64,000 nt of DNA from Heyndrickxia sporothermodurans (GTDB taxonomy: Bacteria; Bacillota; Bacilli; Bacillales; Bacillaceae_C), in assembly GCA_016756695.1 (NCBI GenBank), contig CP066701.1, forward strand, positions 2,810,001 through 2,874,000. The letters are read 5' to 3'. Below, piece after piece: positions 45,655 through 56,097 of this stretch. The notes beneath the pieces were generated by a model. That model did not search any database, was not told the DNA's origin, and saw only the letters and a list, made by a program, of their open reading frames with translations. The translations under genes and the position numbers were made by a program. The first letter of the stretch is position 1. Each line of letters starts with the position of its first letter.

Positions 45655-47008
45655 ATGACTATTATACGACAACCTAGCCTATTTGGCATACAGGAATTAT
45701 TTGACATGGAACCTACCCAAAAATATGAAGCCATTATTTCAGCGGTAGATTTGGATTCGATGTACCATCAAGTGGCGAAAAAATCACGGTTGGGTGCACC
45801 GGAAGAACTAAACTATGCAAACCATGATTATCTCCACCTTTGTAAGATACATAGAGCGCATCCCTACGATGAAGGATCTTATAAAACGTCTTCATGATGA
45901 TCTAGCTTTTAAGTTAAATTGTGGCTTTTTGGTTTCTGATCATGTGCCTTCAGAATCCTCCTATTCACGTCTCATAACGAAATTGGAGGAAAGCGATATC
46001 CTTGAGAAAGAACAAGAAAAAGTGGTCCTCCAGGCTATTGCAGAAGGTTTCATCACGGATGATACAGTGGCTATTGATGCAACCCATTTTGAAGCACGAG
46101 ACCAAGCGCTGACCAAAAGAAGAAAAGCCAAAATCTGAACCCCAAAAACGTGGTCGGAAATCAAAAGATGAGCGTGACGGGTGGCTTAAAGAACAAGCTG
46201 AAACGGAAGCCAATTTACCTTTATATGATAGAAAAATTGTATTTCAATTAGATGTTCCCCTAGCCGAACTACGTGCCGAAGTTCCCCAAGACCCTAAATG
46301 GGGCGTGAAAAAGAACTCAGAAGGACAAAATGTTTTTGGTTTGGCTACAAAGGTCATTTAGCCGTTGGTACATCAAGCCAATACATTCTACAGGCTCTTT
46401 TTTCATCTGGGAGTCTAAATGATGGTAAGGCAGCTATCCCTTTACTGAAAGGAATTCAGGAACGCCTTCACCTTCCATTACGTTATCAAACAATGGATGC
46501 GGGCTATGACTATGAACCCATATACGAGCAGGTACATCGAATGGGACAACAATCCGTCATCGCGTATAATAAGCGAAATGAAGGGGAAATCATTGGCTAT
46601 GATAAACACTTTGCCCCAACTTGTTTCAGAGAGCATTCTTATCGTTATGATAGTTTTGATCCTAAATATGAAACATTGAAATACACAAGACCAAAGGAAT
46701 GCAGCGACTGTCCCTTAGCTAATGAAGGTATTTGCCAAAAGGTTTATAAAGTGAAAATCACTTCAGACCTTCGCAGATATACCGCACCAGCACGCGGGTC
46801 ACAAGCATGGAAAAACATTTTCAAACGTCGTACTGCCGTAGAACGGGTTAATGCCTATCTGAAAGAATTCTTTCAACTGAACAATGTTCGCTATCGTACT
46901 GGGAAACGTGCAAAAATTCATTTTGACATGGTAACCCTTATTTATAATGCTTCAAAGTTAGCCGCAGACCGAATTAATGTACAATTAAATCAGCAACAAG
47001 TAGCATGA
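45655..47008 (+). pseudogene. outer-element DDE transposase, frameshifted (copy 2)
   Basis: Same gene as 13151-14502. Breaks here are GCAAACC for GCAGCC near 45817 (one extra base), a disturbed stretch at about 46107-46130 and the shared T5 run at about 46333-46337. The region lost in copy 1, DDTVAIDATHFEARDQA with the first catalytic aspartate, is readable here. No copy in this window has an intact frame. Confidence 0.8.
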
Positions 47009-47086
47009 TTTCTGTTTTTAAAAATATATTTTAGAAATTCTGTAGGATTCTGTATTTTTAAAAAGAGCAATTATGAAATTGACTCA

Positions 47087-48125
47087 ACTCTTTTTCTTTA
47101 TATCCATCTTTTTGAGCCAGCATAATGGCTACGATATTTCGAGCGCGGTCTTCGATTTCATACGTTAACCATGGGTATTTTTCCCGTGGACTTTTTTGTG
47201 GTTTGATAAAATCTTTAACGATATTGTAATTCATCGCATCTTTATATTGCTTTTCTGAAATATAACCATTGTCCAGCATTCGATTTAGGACTAGTTTCAT
47301 CCGATTGATACCCGGCTCTAATCCGTCTTTACTTTTAAGCTTGCCTCCATTTGTAAATGGGGTGTACATAAACGGGCTTTGTGGCAATCCTGCTATAAAA
47401 GCGGCTTGAGCAAGATTTAACTTTTTTGCCGACACTCCAAATATCCCTTTTGCAGCTGATTCAACACCTGCAATATTTTGGCCGGATGAATTTCTGCCAA
47501 ACGTGGAGACGTTTAAATAAGCTTCAAGTATTTCATCTTTTTTAAAAAACTTTTCTAAGCGGAGAGCTAATAATACTTCTTTAGCCTTTCGATCAAACGA
47601 TACTTCATTTGTTAATACTTGATTTTTGATAATTTGTTGTGTGAGCGTGCTACCGCCAGTTTGCGTTGAGGAATTGGTTACCTCTTGAAAAACAGCACGA
47701 AATAGCGCTTTTGGGACAACACCGTTATGCTCATAAAAATATTTATCTTCGGTAGCAATTAATGCATCTTTTAAAAATTGCGAAACATCTTTGATTTTCA
47801 CTTCTTCGCGATCTAAATCCGACTTTACTTTTCCTAAATAGACCTTATTAGCGAAATAGAGTTGTGATGTCTCTTCATAATTGTATATGTCCTTCTTCAT
47901 TTCATTATAAGGACGAACGGGTTCGTCTTTAACTAAAGCTGCAAAATATCCTGCAGCAACACCGCCAGCAAAGAAACCACCTACGACAATCACAATGAAT
48001 AATATTAATAATAGATTCCAAATAACCCCAATTGTAATTCTAGAGTTTTTTTGTACCTTTTTGTTTTGAAAAATCGCTAGTGATTCCTTTAAACGTTCTA
48101 ATAATCTAGTCATTTTTTCACCCAT
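47087..48125 (-). pseudogene. PBP1A-family protein, N-terminal (glycosyltransferase) part
   Basis: About 346 residues before the IS edge; translation would continue ten residues into the IS and stop. A short cytoplasmic segment with basic residues, one membrane helix (about residues 33-62), then the GT51 domain: ATEDKYFYEHNGV with the catalytic glutamate, GGSTLTQQIIKNQ, KAKEVLLALRLEKFFKKDEILEAYLN and GLPQSPFMYTPF. The start is ATG at 48125 or 48128 after GAGGGGG. The fragment could still make a membrane-bound glycosyltransferase without a transpeptidase domain. The same gene lies between acsA and tyrS in other bacilli. Confidence 0.88.
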
Positions 48126-48205
48126 CATATTCCCCCTCAAAATCACATACATTATAGCATAAATTTATTATAGAAATGTTAAAATCATTATTTTTCTGAA
48201 AGCAA

Positions 48206-48235
48206 TTGACTTTCTTTAGGAGGTATGTTTAAAAT
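48206..48235 (+). promoter_or_regulatory. sigma-A promoter of the tyrS leader
   Basis: TTGACT, 18-base spacer, TAAAAT, just upstream of the T-box. Confidence 0.65.
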
Positions 48236-48244
48236 AGATTAACT

Positions 48245-48510
48245 TTTATAAGTACAAATTCATATGAAGAAGCGTTGAAAGGATAAAGTAGTCTAACTAT
48301 CCATGTTTTAGAGAGTCGACGGTTGCTGAAAGTCGATACAAATAGTTATGATGAATTACATCCTGGAGCATTTACTGTGAAATGATCTAGTAGCAGTAAA
48401 CGGTAGATACCGTTATATTTTTGAGTGGAGAACAAATCTGTTTCTCAAGTTGGGTGGTACCGCGAGCATTATCGTCCCTTCGTTTTATAAACGAAGGGGC
48501 TTTTTTATTT
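48245..48510 (+). ncRNA. T-box riboswitch (tyrosyl-tRNA)
   Basis: A leader of about 265 bases contains the invariant T-box core GGGTGGTACCGCG (48451-48463). It is followed by a terminator stem CCCTTCGTTT / AAACGAAGGG with T6 (about 48476-48508), the AG-rich stem I apex, and a plausible specifier TAC (Tyr) at 48357-48359. Uncharged tRNA-Tyr should stabilise the antiterminator and allow tyrS transcription. Confidence 0.92.
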
Positions 48511-48527
48511 TACACAGAATGGAGTGA

Positions 48528-49793
<1,266 letters not shown>

Positions 49794-49796
49794 AAA

Positions 49797-49832
49797 ATAA
49801 AAGACGAACCAAATTGGTTCGTCTTTTATTTT
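49797..49832 (+). terminator. terminator of tyrS
   Basis: AAAAGACGAACC / GGTTCGTCTTTT, perfect stem with a five-base loop and T-run. Confidence 0.9.
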
Positions 49833-49843
49833 TAATTCAAAAG

Positions 49844-49873
49844 AAAACCACTTGTATAAATACAAGTGGTTTT
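49844..49873 (-). terminator. terminator of rpsD
   Basis: AAAACCACTTGTA / TACAAGTGGTTTT, perfect stem directly 3' of rpsD on the minus strand. Confidence 0.85.
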
Positions 49874-49880
49874 AGAAAAA

Positions 49881-50483
49881 TTAACGAGAATAGAACTCAA
49901 CGATGAATGATTCGTTAATTTCAGCTGGTAATTCAGAACGTTCTGGTAAACGAGTGAATGTACCTTCAAGTTTATCTGCATCAAAAGTAAGGTATTCAGG
50001 TACGAAGTTGTTTACTTCGATTGATTCTTTGATAGTAGATAAGTTAGTAGATTTTTCACGAACACCAATTGTTTGACCAGGTGATACGCGGTAAGATGGA
50101 ATATCAACACGTTTTCCATCTACAAGAATATGTCCGTGGTTTACAAGTTGACGTGCTTGACGACGAGTACGAGCTAAACCAAGACGATATACAAGGTTAT
50201 CTAAACGAGATTCAAGAAGAATCATGAAGTTTTCACCGTGTTTACCTTGCATTTTTCCAGCTTTTAGGTAAGTGTTATGGAATTGGCGTTCATTCACTCC
50301 ATACATATGGCGAAGCTTTTGCTTCTCTTGTAATTGAAGACCATATTCAGAAAGTTTTTTACGTTGGTTAGGACCATGTTGTCCAGGTGCATAAGGACGT
50401 TTTTCTAATTCCTTACCAGTTCCGCTTAATGAAATGCCAAGACGACGAGATAATTTCCAACTTGGACCAGTATAACGAGCCAT
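49881..50483 (-). CDS. rpsD: 30S ribosomal protein S4
   Basis: 200 residues, the usual length. Primary 16S rRNA-binding assembly protein and, in B. subtilis, an autogenous translational repressor. [19 protein letters not shown] opening, [25 protein letters not shown] (S4 domain) and VNGH-type loop follow. AAAGGAGGAG precedes the ATG. No zinc-finger cysteines in the N terminus, so this is the C-minus form. Transcribed alone from the promoter at 50691-50719 through a structured leader. Confidence 0.97.
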   Translation of the reverse strand: MARYTGPSWKLSRRLGISLSGTGKELEKRPYAPGQHGPNQRKKLSEYGLQLQEKQKLRHMYGVNERQFHNTYLKAGKMQGKHGENFMILLESRLDNLVYRLGLARTRRQARQLVNHGHILVDGKRVDIPSYRVSPGQTIGVREKSTNLSTIKESIEVNNFVPEYLTFDADKLEGTFTRLPERSELPAEINESFIVEFYSR

Positions 50484-50499
50484 TTAAGACTCCTCCTTT

Positions 50500-50680
50500 A
50501 TTGTTTTTATTTTGAGTAAAATAAAAACCAGGTGTGAATAATCATTAAGTGTATGATGTTTTCATGTACCATCGCCCTAGCAGCAGAGGGTTACGCGATA
50601 CACCACATTTTTAGAAGGAATTCTAAAAATGGGAACAACATACGATCATAAAGCTGTTCACAAAGGCTGCAATTATTTTA
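50500..50680 (-). ncRNA. S4-type autoregulatory leader of rpsD
   Basis: Between promoter and start codon the minus strand holds a leader of about 200 bases with two structured parts. One is a hairpin CCATTTTTAGAATTCC / GGAATTCTAAAAATGG-like stem; the other is a GTGTATCGCGTAACCCTCTG region that can pair with downstream bases. B. subtilis rpsD has a known pseudoknotted leader bound by S4. This fits by position and length; exact folding was not computed. Confidence 0.6.
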
Positions 50681-50690
50681 CACAAAGAAC

Positions 50691-50719
50691 ATTATATGTT
50701 CTCTTATAAATAAAGTCAA
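50691..50719 (-). promoter_or_regulatory. sigma-A promoter of rpsD
   Basis: On the minus strand TTGACT, 17-base spacer, TATAAT: near-consensus, as expected for a ribosomal protein gene. The rest of the gap to 50896 holds an AT-rich stretch with an inverted repeat ATAGTA / TACTAT around 50792-50809 and no gene. Confidence 0.82.
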
Positions 50720-50896
50720 GGCAATACTTCATATTAATGTGATTCGCAACACCTTAATGGTAGATTTTTCTATACAAAAAAAGAATCATATAGTATAATA
50801 GTACTATGCTATTAGAACCATTTAAGCGTTTGTTCATAATTAATATGAGAAAAAATCCATGAATACTATGCTCTTATAATGACAGGTGATTATACT

Positions 50897-52762
50897 ATGG
50901 AAATTTGTGCTCAAAGTTTTATCCTATATTATAAATCTCGATTATTTGATCTTATGGAAGATAAACTAGAAAAACGTATTGCTAATTGGATAACTATTAT
51001 CGCTGATTGTTTAGATGTAACACATGCTGTTTATTATAAACCGCAACAGGATAATAATAATCGGAATTGTTTTGAACATTCATTTTCTAAACAACCATTC
51101 GACTTCCCGAAATGCATCTCTACGAACACGTTACAGGCAATCTTTATCGAAAGTGATTATGTGGGGCACGATATATTAAGTATGCACCCACAATTGAGCA
51201 TATTTAATTCAGCGTTTCATCTAAAGTATAACGAGATAGAAAAGGGCTATTTATTTTTACATGCTAATGAAGATAAATTAAGTGAATTCGTTTCTCCGAA
51301 TGTAAACTCTTTTATATATGAAAGTGGAAAAACGATACAAATAATTGAAAAGCAATCAGATATTCTTAATGAAGAAGGTAGATATAAGGAGCTTTTTCGA
51401 GTTACAGAAAAATTCCACTCCTCAATGGATGTAGATATTGTTTTAAATGAAATTATTAAAGCGTTAAAAAAAGTTTTTCCCTACTTTACGTATAATTTAT
51501 TACTTTCGAATGATTCAAAGCACGACAAAACGTTGCCCATTAAAGAACTTCAATTGGATCATATAGATGGCGCTGTTATGGATTCTTACGTTAGTGGCGA
51601 AATAAGAATTGAAAAAATTTGTACTGAAAATCATACGATATTATATGCCCCACTCTGTGGAAAACAGGGAGTTTATGGTGTATTGGAAGTTGCTACTTCT
51701 GCTTCGTTTGTTTTTCAAAATAGTGAAGTTGAGTTCATTCGCTTACTTGCCAATACTGGCGGCAGTGCGTTTGAAAATGCCAAATTATATGAACAATCAC
51801 AAACGTTAATTAGAGATTTACAATTAATCAATGATACCTCTCATCGTTTAAATTCTTCAACTAGTTTGGATGAAACCGTTCAATTTTTAAAATCACAAAT
51901 AAAAAAATCATTTAATACAGACGATATCGGATTTGTTCTATTAAAGGATACAGAGTTTACTATTCTCAATGGGAGCAACAGTGTTTTTCTTTCAGAGGTA
52001 GGGAAGAAATGCGTTGAGTTTATAGCAGAGAATATTCGGGTGAAGAAGGAGGCCCTTTTGTATAGCAATATACAGAATCAGTTAGCAGATGAAACTATAC
52101 CTTTTTCCTCATTAATGGTTGTTCCAATGATTGAGAGTGATAGTTTAAAAGGTTTTTGTATAGTTTCACACAGTATTCCCTATTATTTCACATTCGATAT
52201 GTTTAAATTATTTCAATCATTGATTCATCATTCGACTTTGGCAATTACAAACTCGATGCTAAGAGAAGAGCTAGAACGGATGGTGATCACAGATCAGTTA
52301 ACACAACTATTTGCTAAAGGTTTTCTAAATGATGAAATTAAACAATCAATGGAAAAAGACGAGGAAGGTACATTTATTTTATTAGATATTGATAATTTTA
52401 AAAAAGTAAATGATACATTTGGACATCAAACAGGGGATGAAATACTCGTTCAAGTCGCTAACATTATTCAACAAAATATACGTTCTTCAGACATAGGTGC
52501 ACGTTGGGGTGGAGAGGAATTGGCCATCTATCTTCCCGGTGCTTCGTTAAAAACAGGATCACAAGTTGCTCATCGGTTAGTGGAAGCGGTATATAAAAAC
52601 ACCAAGCCAAAGATTACCGTTTCCTGCGGCGTTTCCTACTGGAATAAGAAAAGAAAAGATCAAGTGGAAAGCCTTTTTAATCGTGCAGATGTCGGTCTTT
52701 ATCATGCGAAAGAACGCGGGAAAAATCAAGTAGTCATTAAAGAAGATAAGAGCCCCTTTTAA
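50897..52762 (+). CDS. ytrP: GAF-GGDEF diguanylate cyclase
   Basis: About 621 residues, soluble. Probable GAF-like sensor regions occupy about residues 1-150, 180-320 and 330-450, joined by short helices. The C-terminal GGDEF domain (about 460-615) has DQLTQLFAKGFL, FILLDIDNFKKVNDTFGH with the metal aspartate, and an active-site loop GGEEL. Five residues upstream is RSSD, a complete inhibitory I-site. It should make c-di-GMP and be product-inhibited. Start at 50897 follows AGGTGA. The B. subtilis gene at this place, ytrP, is one of its recognised GGDEF proteins. Confidence 0.88.
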   Translation: MEICAQSFILYYKSRLFDLMEDKLEKRIANWITIIADCLDVTHAVYYKPQQDNNNRNCFEHSFSKQPFDFPKCISTNTLQAIFIESDYVGHDILSMHPQLSIFNSAFHLKYNEIEKGYLFLHANEDKLSEFVSPNVNSFIYESGKTIQIIEKQSDILNEEGRYKELFRVTEKFHSSMDVDIVLNEIIKALKKVFPYFTYNLLLSNDSKHDKTLPIKELQLDHIDGAVMDSYVSGEIRIEKICTENHTILYAPLCGKQGVYGVLEVATSASFVFQNSEVEFIRLLANTGGSAFENAKLYEQSQTLIRDLQLINDTSHRLNSSTSLDETVQFLKSQIKKSFNTDDIGFVLLKDTEFTILNGSNSVFLSEVGKKCVEFIAENIRVKKEALLYSNIQNQLADETIPFSSLMVVPMIESDSLKGFCIVSHSIPYYFTFDMFKLFQSLIHHSTLAITNSMLREELERMVITDQLTQLFAKGFLNDEIKQSMEKDEEGTFILLDIDNFKKVNDTFGHQTGDEILVQVANIIQQNIRSSDIGARWGGEELAIYLPGASLKTGSQVAHRLVEAVYKNTKPKITVSCGVSYWNKKRKDQVESLFNRADVGLYHAKERGKNQVVIKEDKSPF

Positions 52763-52773
52763 GGGCTCTATTG
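52749..52773. terminator. terminator between ytrP and ytsP
   Basis: AGAGCCCCTT / AAGGGGCTCT-like stem with short loop and T-rich flank between convergent genes. Confidence 0.7.
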
Positions 52774-52779
52774 TTTTAA

Positions 52780-53259
52780 TTATAGATATGTCTCCAAAAT
52801 TTCAACAAATTCTTTTAAATGAATTTCATCTGTCTCATCAAAACGATTTTTTTCAGGACTATCAATATCTAAAACACCGATGACTGAATCATTTTTAATG
52901 ATAGGAATAACGATTTCCGATTGGGATGCAGAGTCACATGCAATATGTCCCGGGAACGTATTTACATCAGCTACTCTTAATGTTTTTCTTTTTTGAACAG
53001 CTGTCCCGCACACACCTCTACCGATTGGAATTCGGACACATGCCGGTAAACCTTGAAAAGGGCCTAATACAAGTTCGTTTCCATCCATTAAATAAAATCC
53101 AACCCAATTTATACGGTCGAGAAATTGGTTTAATAGTGCAGAGGCATTACTTAAATTGGCAATTTGATTTGGTTCGTCTTCAATTAATGCCTTTAGTTGT
53201 TTTTTTACTAAATCATATTTCTCTGACTGTGTCCCTTCATACTTAGCTGAATGAAACAT
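52780..53259 (-). CDS. ytsP: free methionine-(R)-sulfoxide reductase, GAF type
   Basis: A 159-residue single GAF domain of the fRMsr (YebR/MsrC) family, which reduces free Met-R-sulfoxide. Characteristic elements are INWVGFYLM, LVLGPFQGLPACVRIPIGRGVCGTA and HIACDSASQSEIVIPI, giving the cysteines of the reaction (in PACVR, GVCGTA and IACDS). The start at 53259 has AGGTGAA at 5 bases; a longer open frame to 53574 crosses the divergent refZ and is spurious. Divergent neighbour refZ matches B. subtilis. Confidence 0.92.
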   Translation of the reverse strand: MFHSAKYEGTQSEKYDLVKKQLKALIEDEPNQIANLSNASALLNQFLDRINWVGFYLMDGNELVLGPFQGLPACVRIPIGRGVCGTAVQKRKTLRVADVNTFPGHIACDSASQSEIVIPIIKNDSVIGVLDIDSPEKNRFDETDEIHLKEFVEILETYL

Positions 53260-53446
53260 ATAATTCACCTTATTTCTACAAATTATTTTCGTAATTGCTG
53301 ATTTTTGCTGATAATGTCGATATTTCCTTAAAGGAAAAGCCTGATATGAACAAGAAATAATATAAATGAATAGATCATTACTTGAATTACTTGTAGCATA
53401 AATATTTCTATTATTCAAGCAAAAAAGATTGAAATGAGGTGTATCT

Positions 53447-54082
53447 ATGGTAAATAGGAAAAGTTCGACGAAGGATACAATCGTAGACGCGGCGATTCTT
53501 TTATTTAATATAAAAGGTTTTGACGGAACATCTATTCGAGATATTGCGAAAAAGGCAAAAGTAAATCCCGCCAATATATCGTATTATTTTGAAGGTAAGC
53601 AAGGCTTGCTTGAAAAATGCTTCATTCAATTTTTTGAAGCGTACATTGAATTTATAGAAGAAGAGGTAAATCTATTAAAAAATGACCGCCCTGACTATTG
53701 TATGAAACGGGCAGTGTATAAAATTTTAGCTTTTCAAAGTAAGAACCATCATCTATCACGCTTCGTTTGGCGGGAAGTATCAATCGATTCGCAGATTGTT
53801 CGTGAAATCACTTCATCCTATTTAATGAAGGAAAGGTATTTATACAAAAAATTAATCGAGGCAATTGTCCCTGATCACTATTTAGAATCCAATATAGGTT
53901 ATTTAATCATCCAATTAAGAAGTCTCATGACGATGCCCTTTTTGAATAGTCAATATTTAAGGGAAGTATGGAACCTATTTCCGCAAGAAAATTATTTCGT
54001 AGAAAAATATTATGAGAAAATCGACGAATGGATCGAAACGAACATCATAAACCAGCCAAGAAAAATTAATATTCCAATTTAG
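53447..54082 (+). CDS. refZ: RefZ, TetR-type regulator of FtsZ
   Basis: A 211-residue TetR-family DNA-binding protein. The helix-turn-helix is TSIRDIAKKAKVNPANISYYFEGK. The C-terminal all-helical domain has basic patches (MKERYLYKKLIEAIV). In B. subtilis RefZ (YttP) binds motifs near the origin and terminus region and inhibits FtsZ during sporulation, helping to capture the forespore chromosome. A GAGGTG site precedes the ATG. Name based on family pattern and position between ytsP and ezrA. Confidence 0.88.
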   Translation: MVNRKSSTKDTIVDAAILLFNIKGFDGTSIRDIAKKAKVNPANISYYFEGKQGLLEKCFIQFFEAYIEFIEEEVNLLKNDRPDYCMKRAVYKILAFQSKNHHLSRFVWREVSIDSQIVREITSSYLMKERYLYKKLIEAIVPDHYLESNIGYLIIQLRSLMTMPFLNSQYLREVWNLFPQENYFVEKYYEKIDEWIETNIINQPRKINIPI

Positions 54083-54118
54083 CAACTCTGAAAATTTCCC
54101 CGGAGTTGTTTTTTTTCT
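54083..54118 (+). terminator. terminator of refZ
   Basis: CAACTC / GAGTTG stem, extended by partial pairing, followed by seven T. Confidence 0.7.
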
Positions 54119-54261
54119 ATAAATATACTAAGAAAAATGTTGAATTTAATAGTCAAAAATTGTCGTTACATGGTATCATAAATACTACATACTAAAATAA
54201 GTAAAATCAAATCGATTAATTAAAAATATAGATCAGTTTTGGACGGAACAGGGGGCTTACG

Positions 54262-55956
54262 ATGGTTTATGTCATCGGTGCAATCGTAATTGTACTCATA
54301 TTCTTAGTAATTGGATTTATTACGAGAAAGAAATATTATAAAGAGATTGATAAATTAGAAGCATGGAAAATTGATATAATGAATCGCCCGGTCGTGGACG
54401 AGCTGGGAAAAGTAAAGCAGCTAAATATGACAGGCGAAACGGAAGAATTATTTGAAAGTTGGAGAAAAGCCTGGGATGATATTGTTGCTGTAGAACTTCC
54501 GGATATTGAGGACTTTCTGTTCGACTCAGAAGAATTCACAGATAAGTTCCGTTTTAAAAAGGCAAAAGAATCAAATCTGAAAATCGAAACCATTTTAACG
54601 AATGTGGAAAGTAAAATCGAAACGATTTTGGCGGAATTAAGAGATTTAATTAGCAGTGAAGAAGAAAGCCGCATTGAAATGGAAGAATTGAGTAATAAGT
54701 ATAAAATGATAAAAAAGACGCTTTTAATTGAGCGGCATATATATGGCAAGTCCATTCAAAATTTAGAAATGAAATTGGATGCTATTTCAACTAAATTCCA
54801 TCATTTTACCGAGCTGACAGAGAACGGAGATTACCTCAAAGGAAGGGAAGTAATCAATGTTTTAAAGGACGAAGTGCAAACGTTAATTGAAAAGGTCGAA
54901 AAAATTCCGGAATTAATTACAGAAGTAACGACAATACTCCCTTCACAATTGAATGAAATTGAAGAAGGGCATAAAGAAATGAAGGAACAAGGATTTATTT
55001 TAGATCATCTACAAATAGATAAGGAAATAGCTGACTTAAGGAAATCCTTGCAAACTTACGAGGAATTATTGGAAAAAACGGATGTTGATGAAGTAGATTC
55101 CGGAATCGCAGATCTTAAGGAAAAAATAGATATTTTGTATGTACTTTTAGAAAAAGAAGTGGATGCAAAACATTTTATTCATAAACATCATGACGAGACA
55201 AAAAATGATTTGACGCTTGTTAAGGAAACTAATGAAAAAATGAAAGAGGAAACGAATTTTGTGAAACAGAGTTATCAACTATTAGAAGGGGAATTGGAAA
55301 TCCCTAATAGTCTTGATAAACAACTAGGAAAATTAATCAAGAGATTTGAAACACTCGAATTAAAAATAGCAGACGATAGTTCAGCATACACCACTTTAAG
55401 TGATGAATTAACTGATATTCGTGAAGCAATTGAGAAAGTAAAAGAAGACCAAAAAGAATTTACACTTCATTTACAAAATTTGCGAAAAGACGAACTTGAA
55501 GCACGTGAAAAATTAACTGAATTAAAAAAGAAAACGAGTGATGCATTAAAAATCATTTCAAAAAGCAATATTCCTGGCCTTCCGAATGATTTTGAACTAT
55601 TTATGGAACAAGTCCATGAAAACATTCAAGATGTTTTTAAAAGCTTAAATGAAAAGCCATTAAATATTAAAGCAATTCAAACCTATTTACAGGAAGCGAT
55701 AAATGCTGTTGATGCATTATATGATAAAACGATAGAACTTGTAGAGACTGTGGTGCTAGTGGAAAAAGTTATTCAGTATGGAAATCGCTATCGTGCGCGT
55801 AACCCAAAAGTAGCTGAAGGATTACGACAGGCTGAAGAATATTTTAGAAACTATGACTATCATTTAGCATTAGAGGAAGCCGCAACTGCCGTAGAGGAAG
55901 TAGAGCCGGGAGCACTGAAAAATATTGAAGAAATGATTAATCAAGAAGTAATATAA
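54262..55956 (+). CDS. ezrA: septation ring formation regulator EzrA
   Basis: 564 residues, the usual length. One N-terminal membrane helix (about residues 3-21, out-in) followed by KKYYKEIDKLE and a cytoplasmic domain made almost entirely of spectrin-like helical repeats with heptad patterns. The family's conserved C-terminal patch, YGNRYRARNPKVAEGLRQAEEYF, is intact. EzrA restrains FtsZ ring formation at wrong places and supports division at mid-cell. AGGGGG precedes the ATG. Confidence 0.96.
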   Translation: MVYVIGAIVIVLIFLVIGFITRKKYYKEIDKLEAWKIDIMNRPVVDELGKVKQLNMTGETEELFESWRKAWDDIVAVELPDIEDFLFDSEEFTDKFRFKKAKESNLKIETILTNVESKIETILAELRDLISSEEESRIEMEELSNKYKMIKKTLLIERHIYGKSIQNLEMKLDAISTKFHHFTELTENGDYLKGREVINVLKDEVQTLIEKVEKIPELITEVTTILPSQLNEIEEGHKEMKEQGFILDHLQIDKEIADLRKSLQTYEELLEKTDVDEVDSGIADLKEKIDILYVLLEKEVDAKHFIHKHHDETKNDLTLVKETNEKMKEETNFVKQSYQLLEGELEIPNSLDKQLGKLIKRFETLELKIADDSSAYTTLSDELTDIREAIEKVKEDQKEFTLHLQNLRKDELEAREKLTELKKKTSDALKIISKSNIPGLPNDFELFMEQVHENIQDVFKSLNEKPLNIKAIQTYLQEAINAVDALYDKTIELVETVVLVEKVIQYGNRYRARNPKVAEGLRQAEEYFRNYDYHLALEEAATAVEEVEPGALKNIEEMINQEVI

Positions 55957-55985
55957 AACGAATGCGTTTTTCGCATTCGTTTTTG
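55957..55985 (+). terminator. terminator of ezrA
   Basis: AAACGAATGCG / CGCATTCGTTT stem with a TTTTT loop and T-run. Confidence 0.88.
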
Positions 55986-56097
55986 TCTTTCAGTAAATGA
56001 AGAGTAGCGATTCCTTCCATTTTCAATTTTCTTAACCTATGTTATGATTTATCATTGGAATGAACTAATTAGATGACATATTTGAAGGTGTTTATAA

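Larger units (their letters stand above)
43106..47086. mobile_element. nested IS copy 2, inserted in the PBP gene
   Basis: 3,981 bp, the inverted counterpart of 13073-17051. The ends are TGAATGAATTTCATAATT (43106) and, inverted, TGAGTCAATTTCATAATT (47086). The host gene bases GT occur on both sides, a 2-bp direct repeat like the AA pair at copy 1. It contains the same IS66 insertion at the same position with the same 8-bp duplication. Confidence 0.88.

Noticed and set aside
53260-53574. N-terminal extension of ytsP
   Set aside because: It would run into the divergent refZ; AGGTGAA before 53259 marks the real start.
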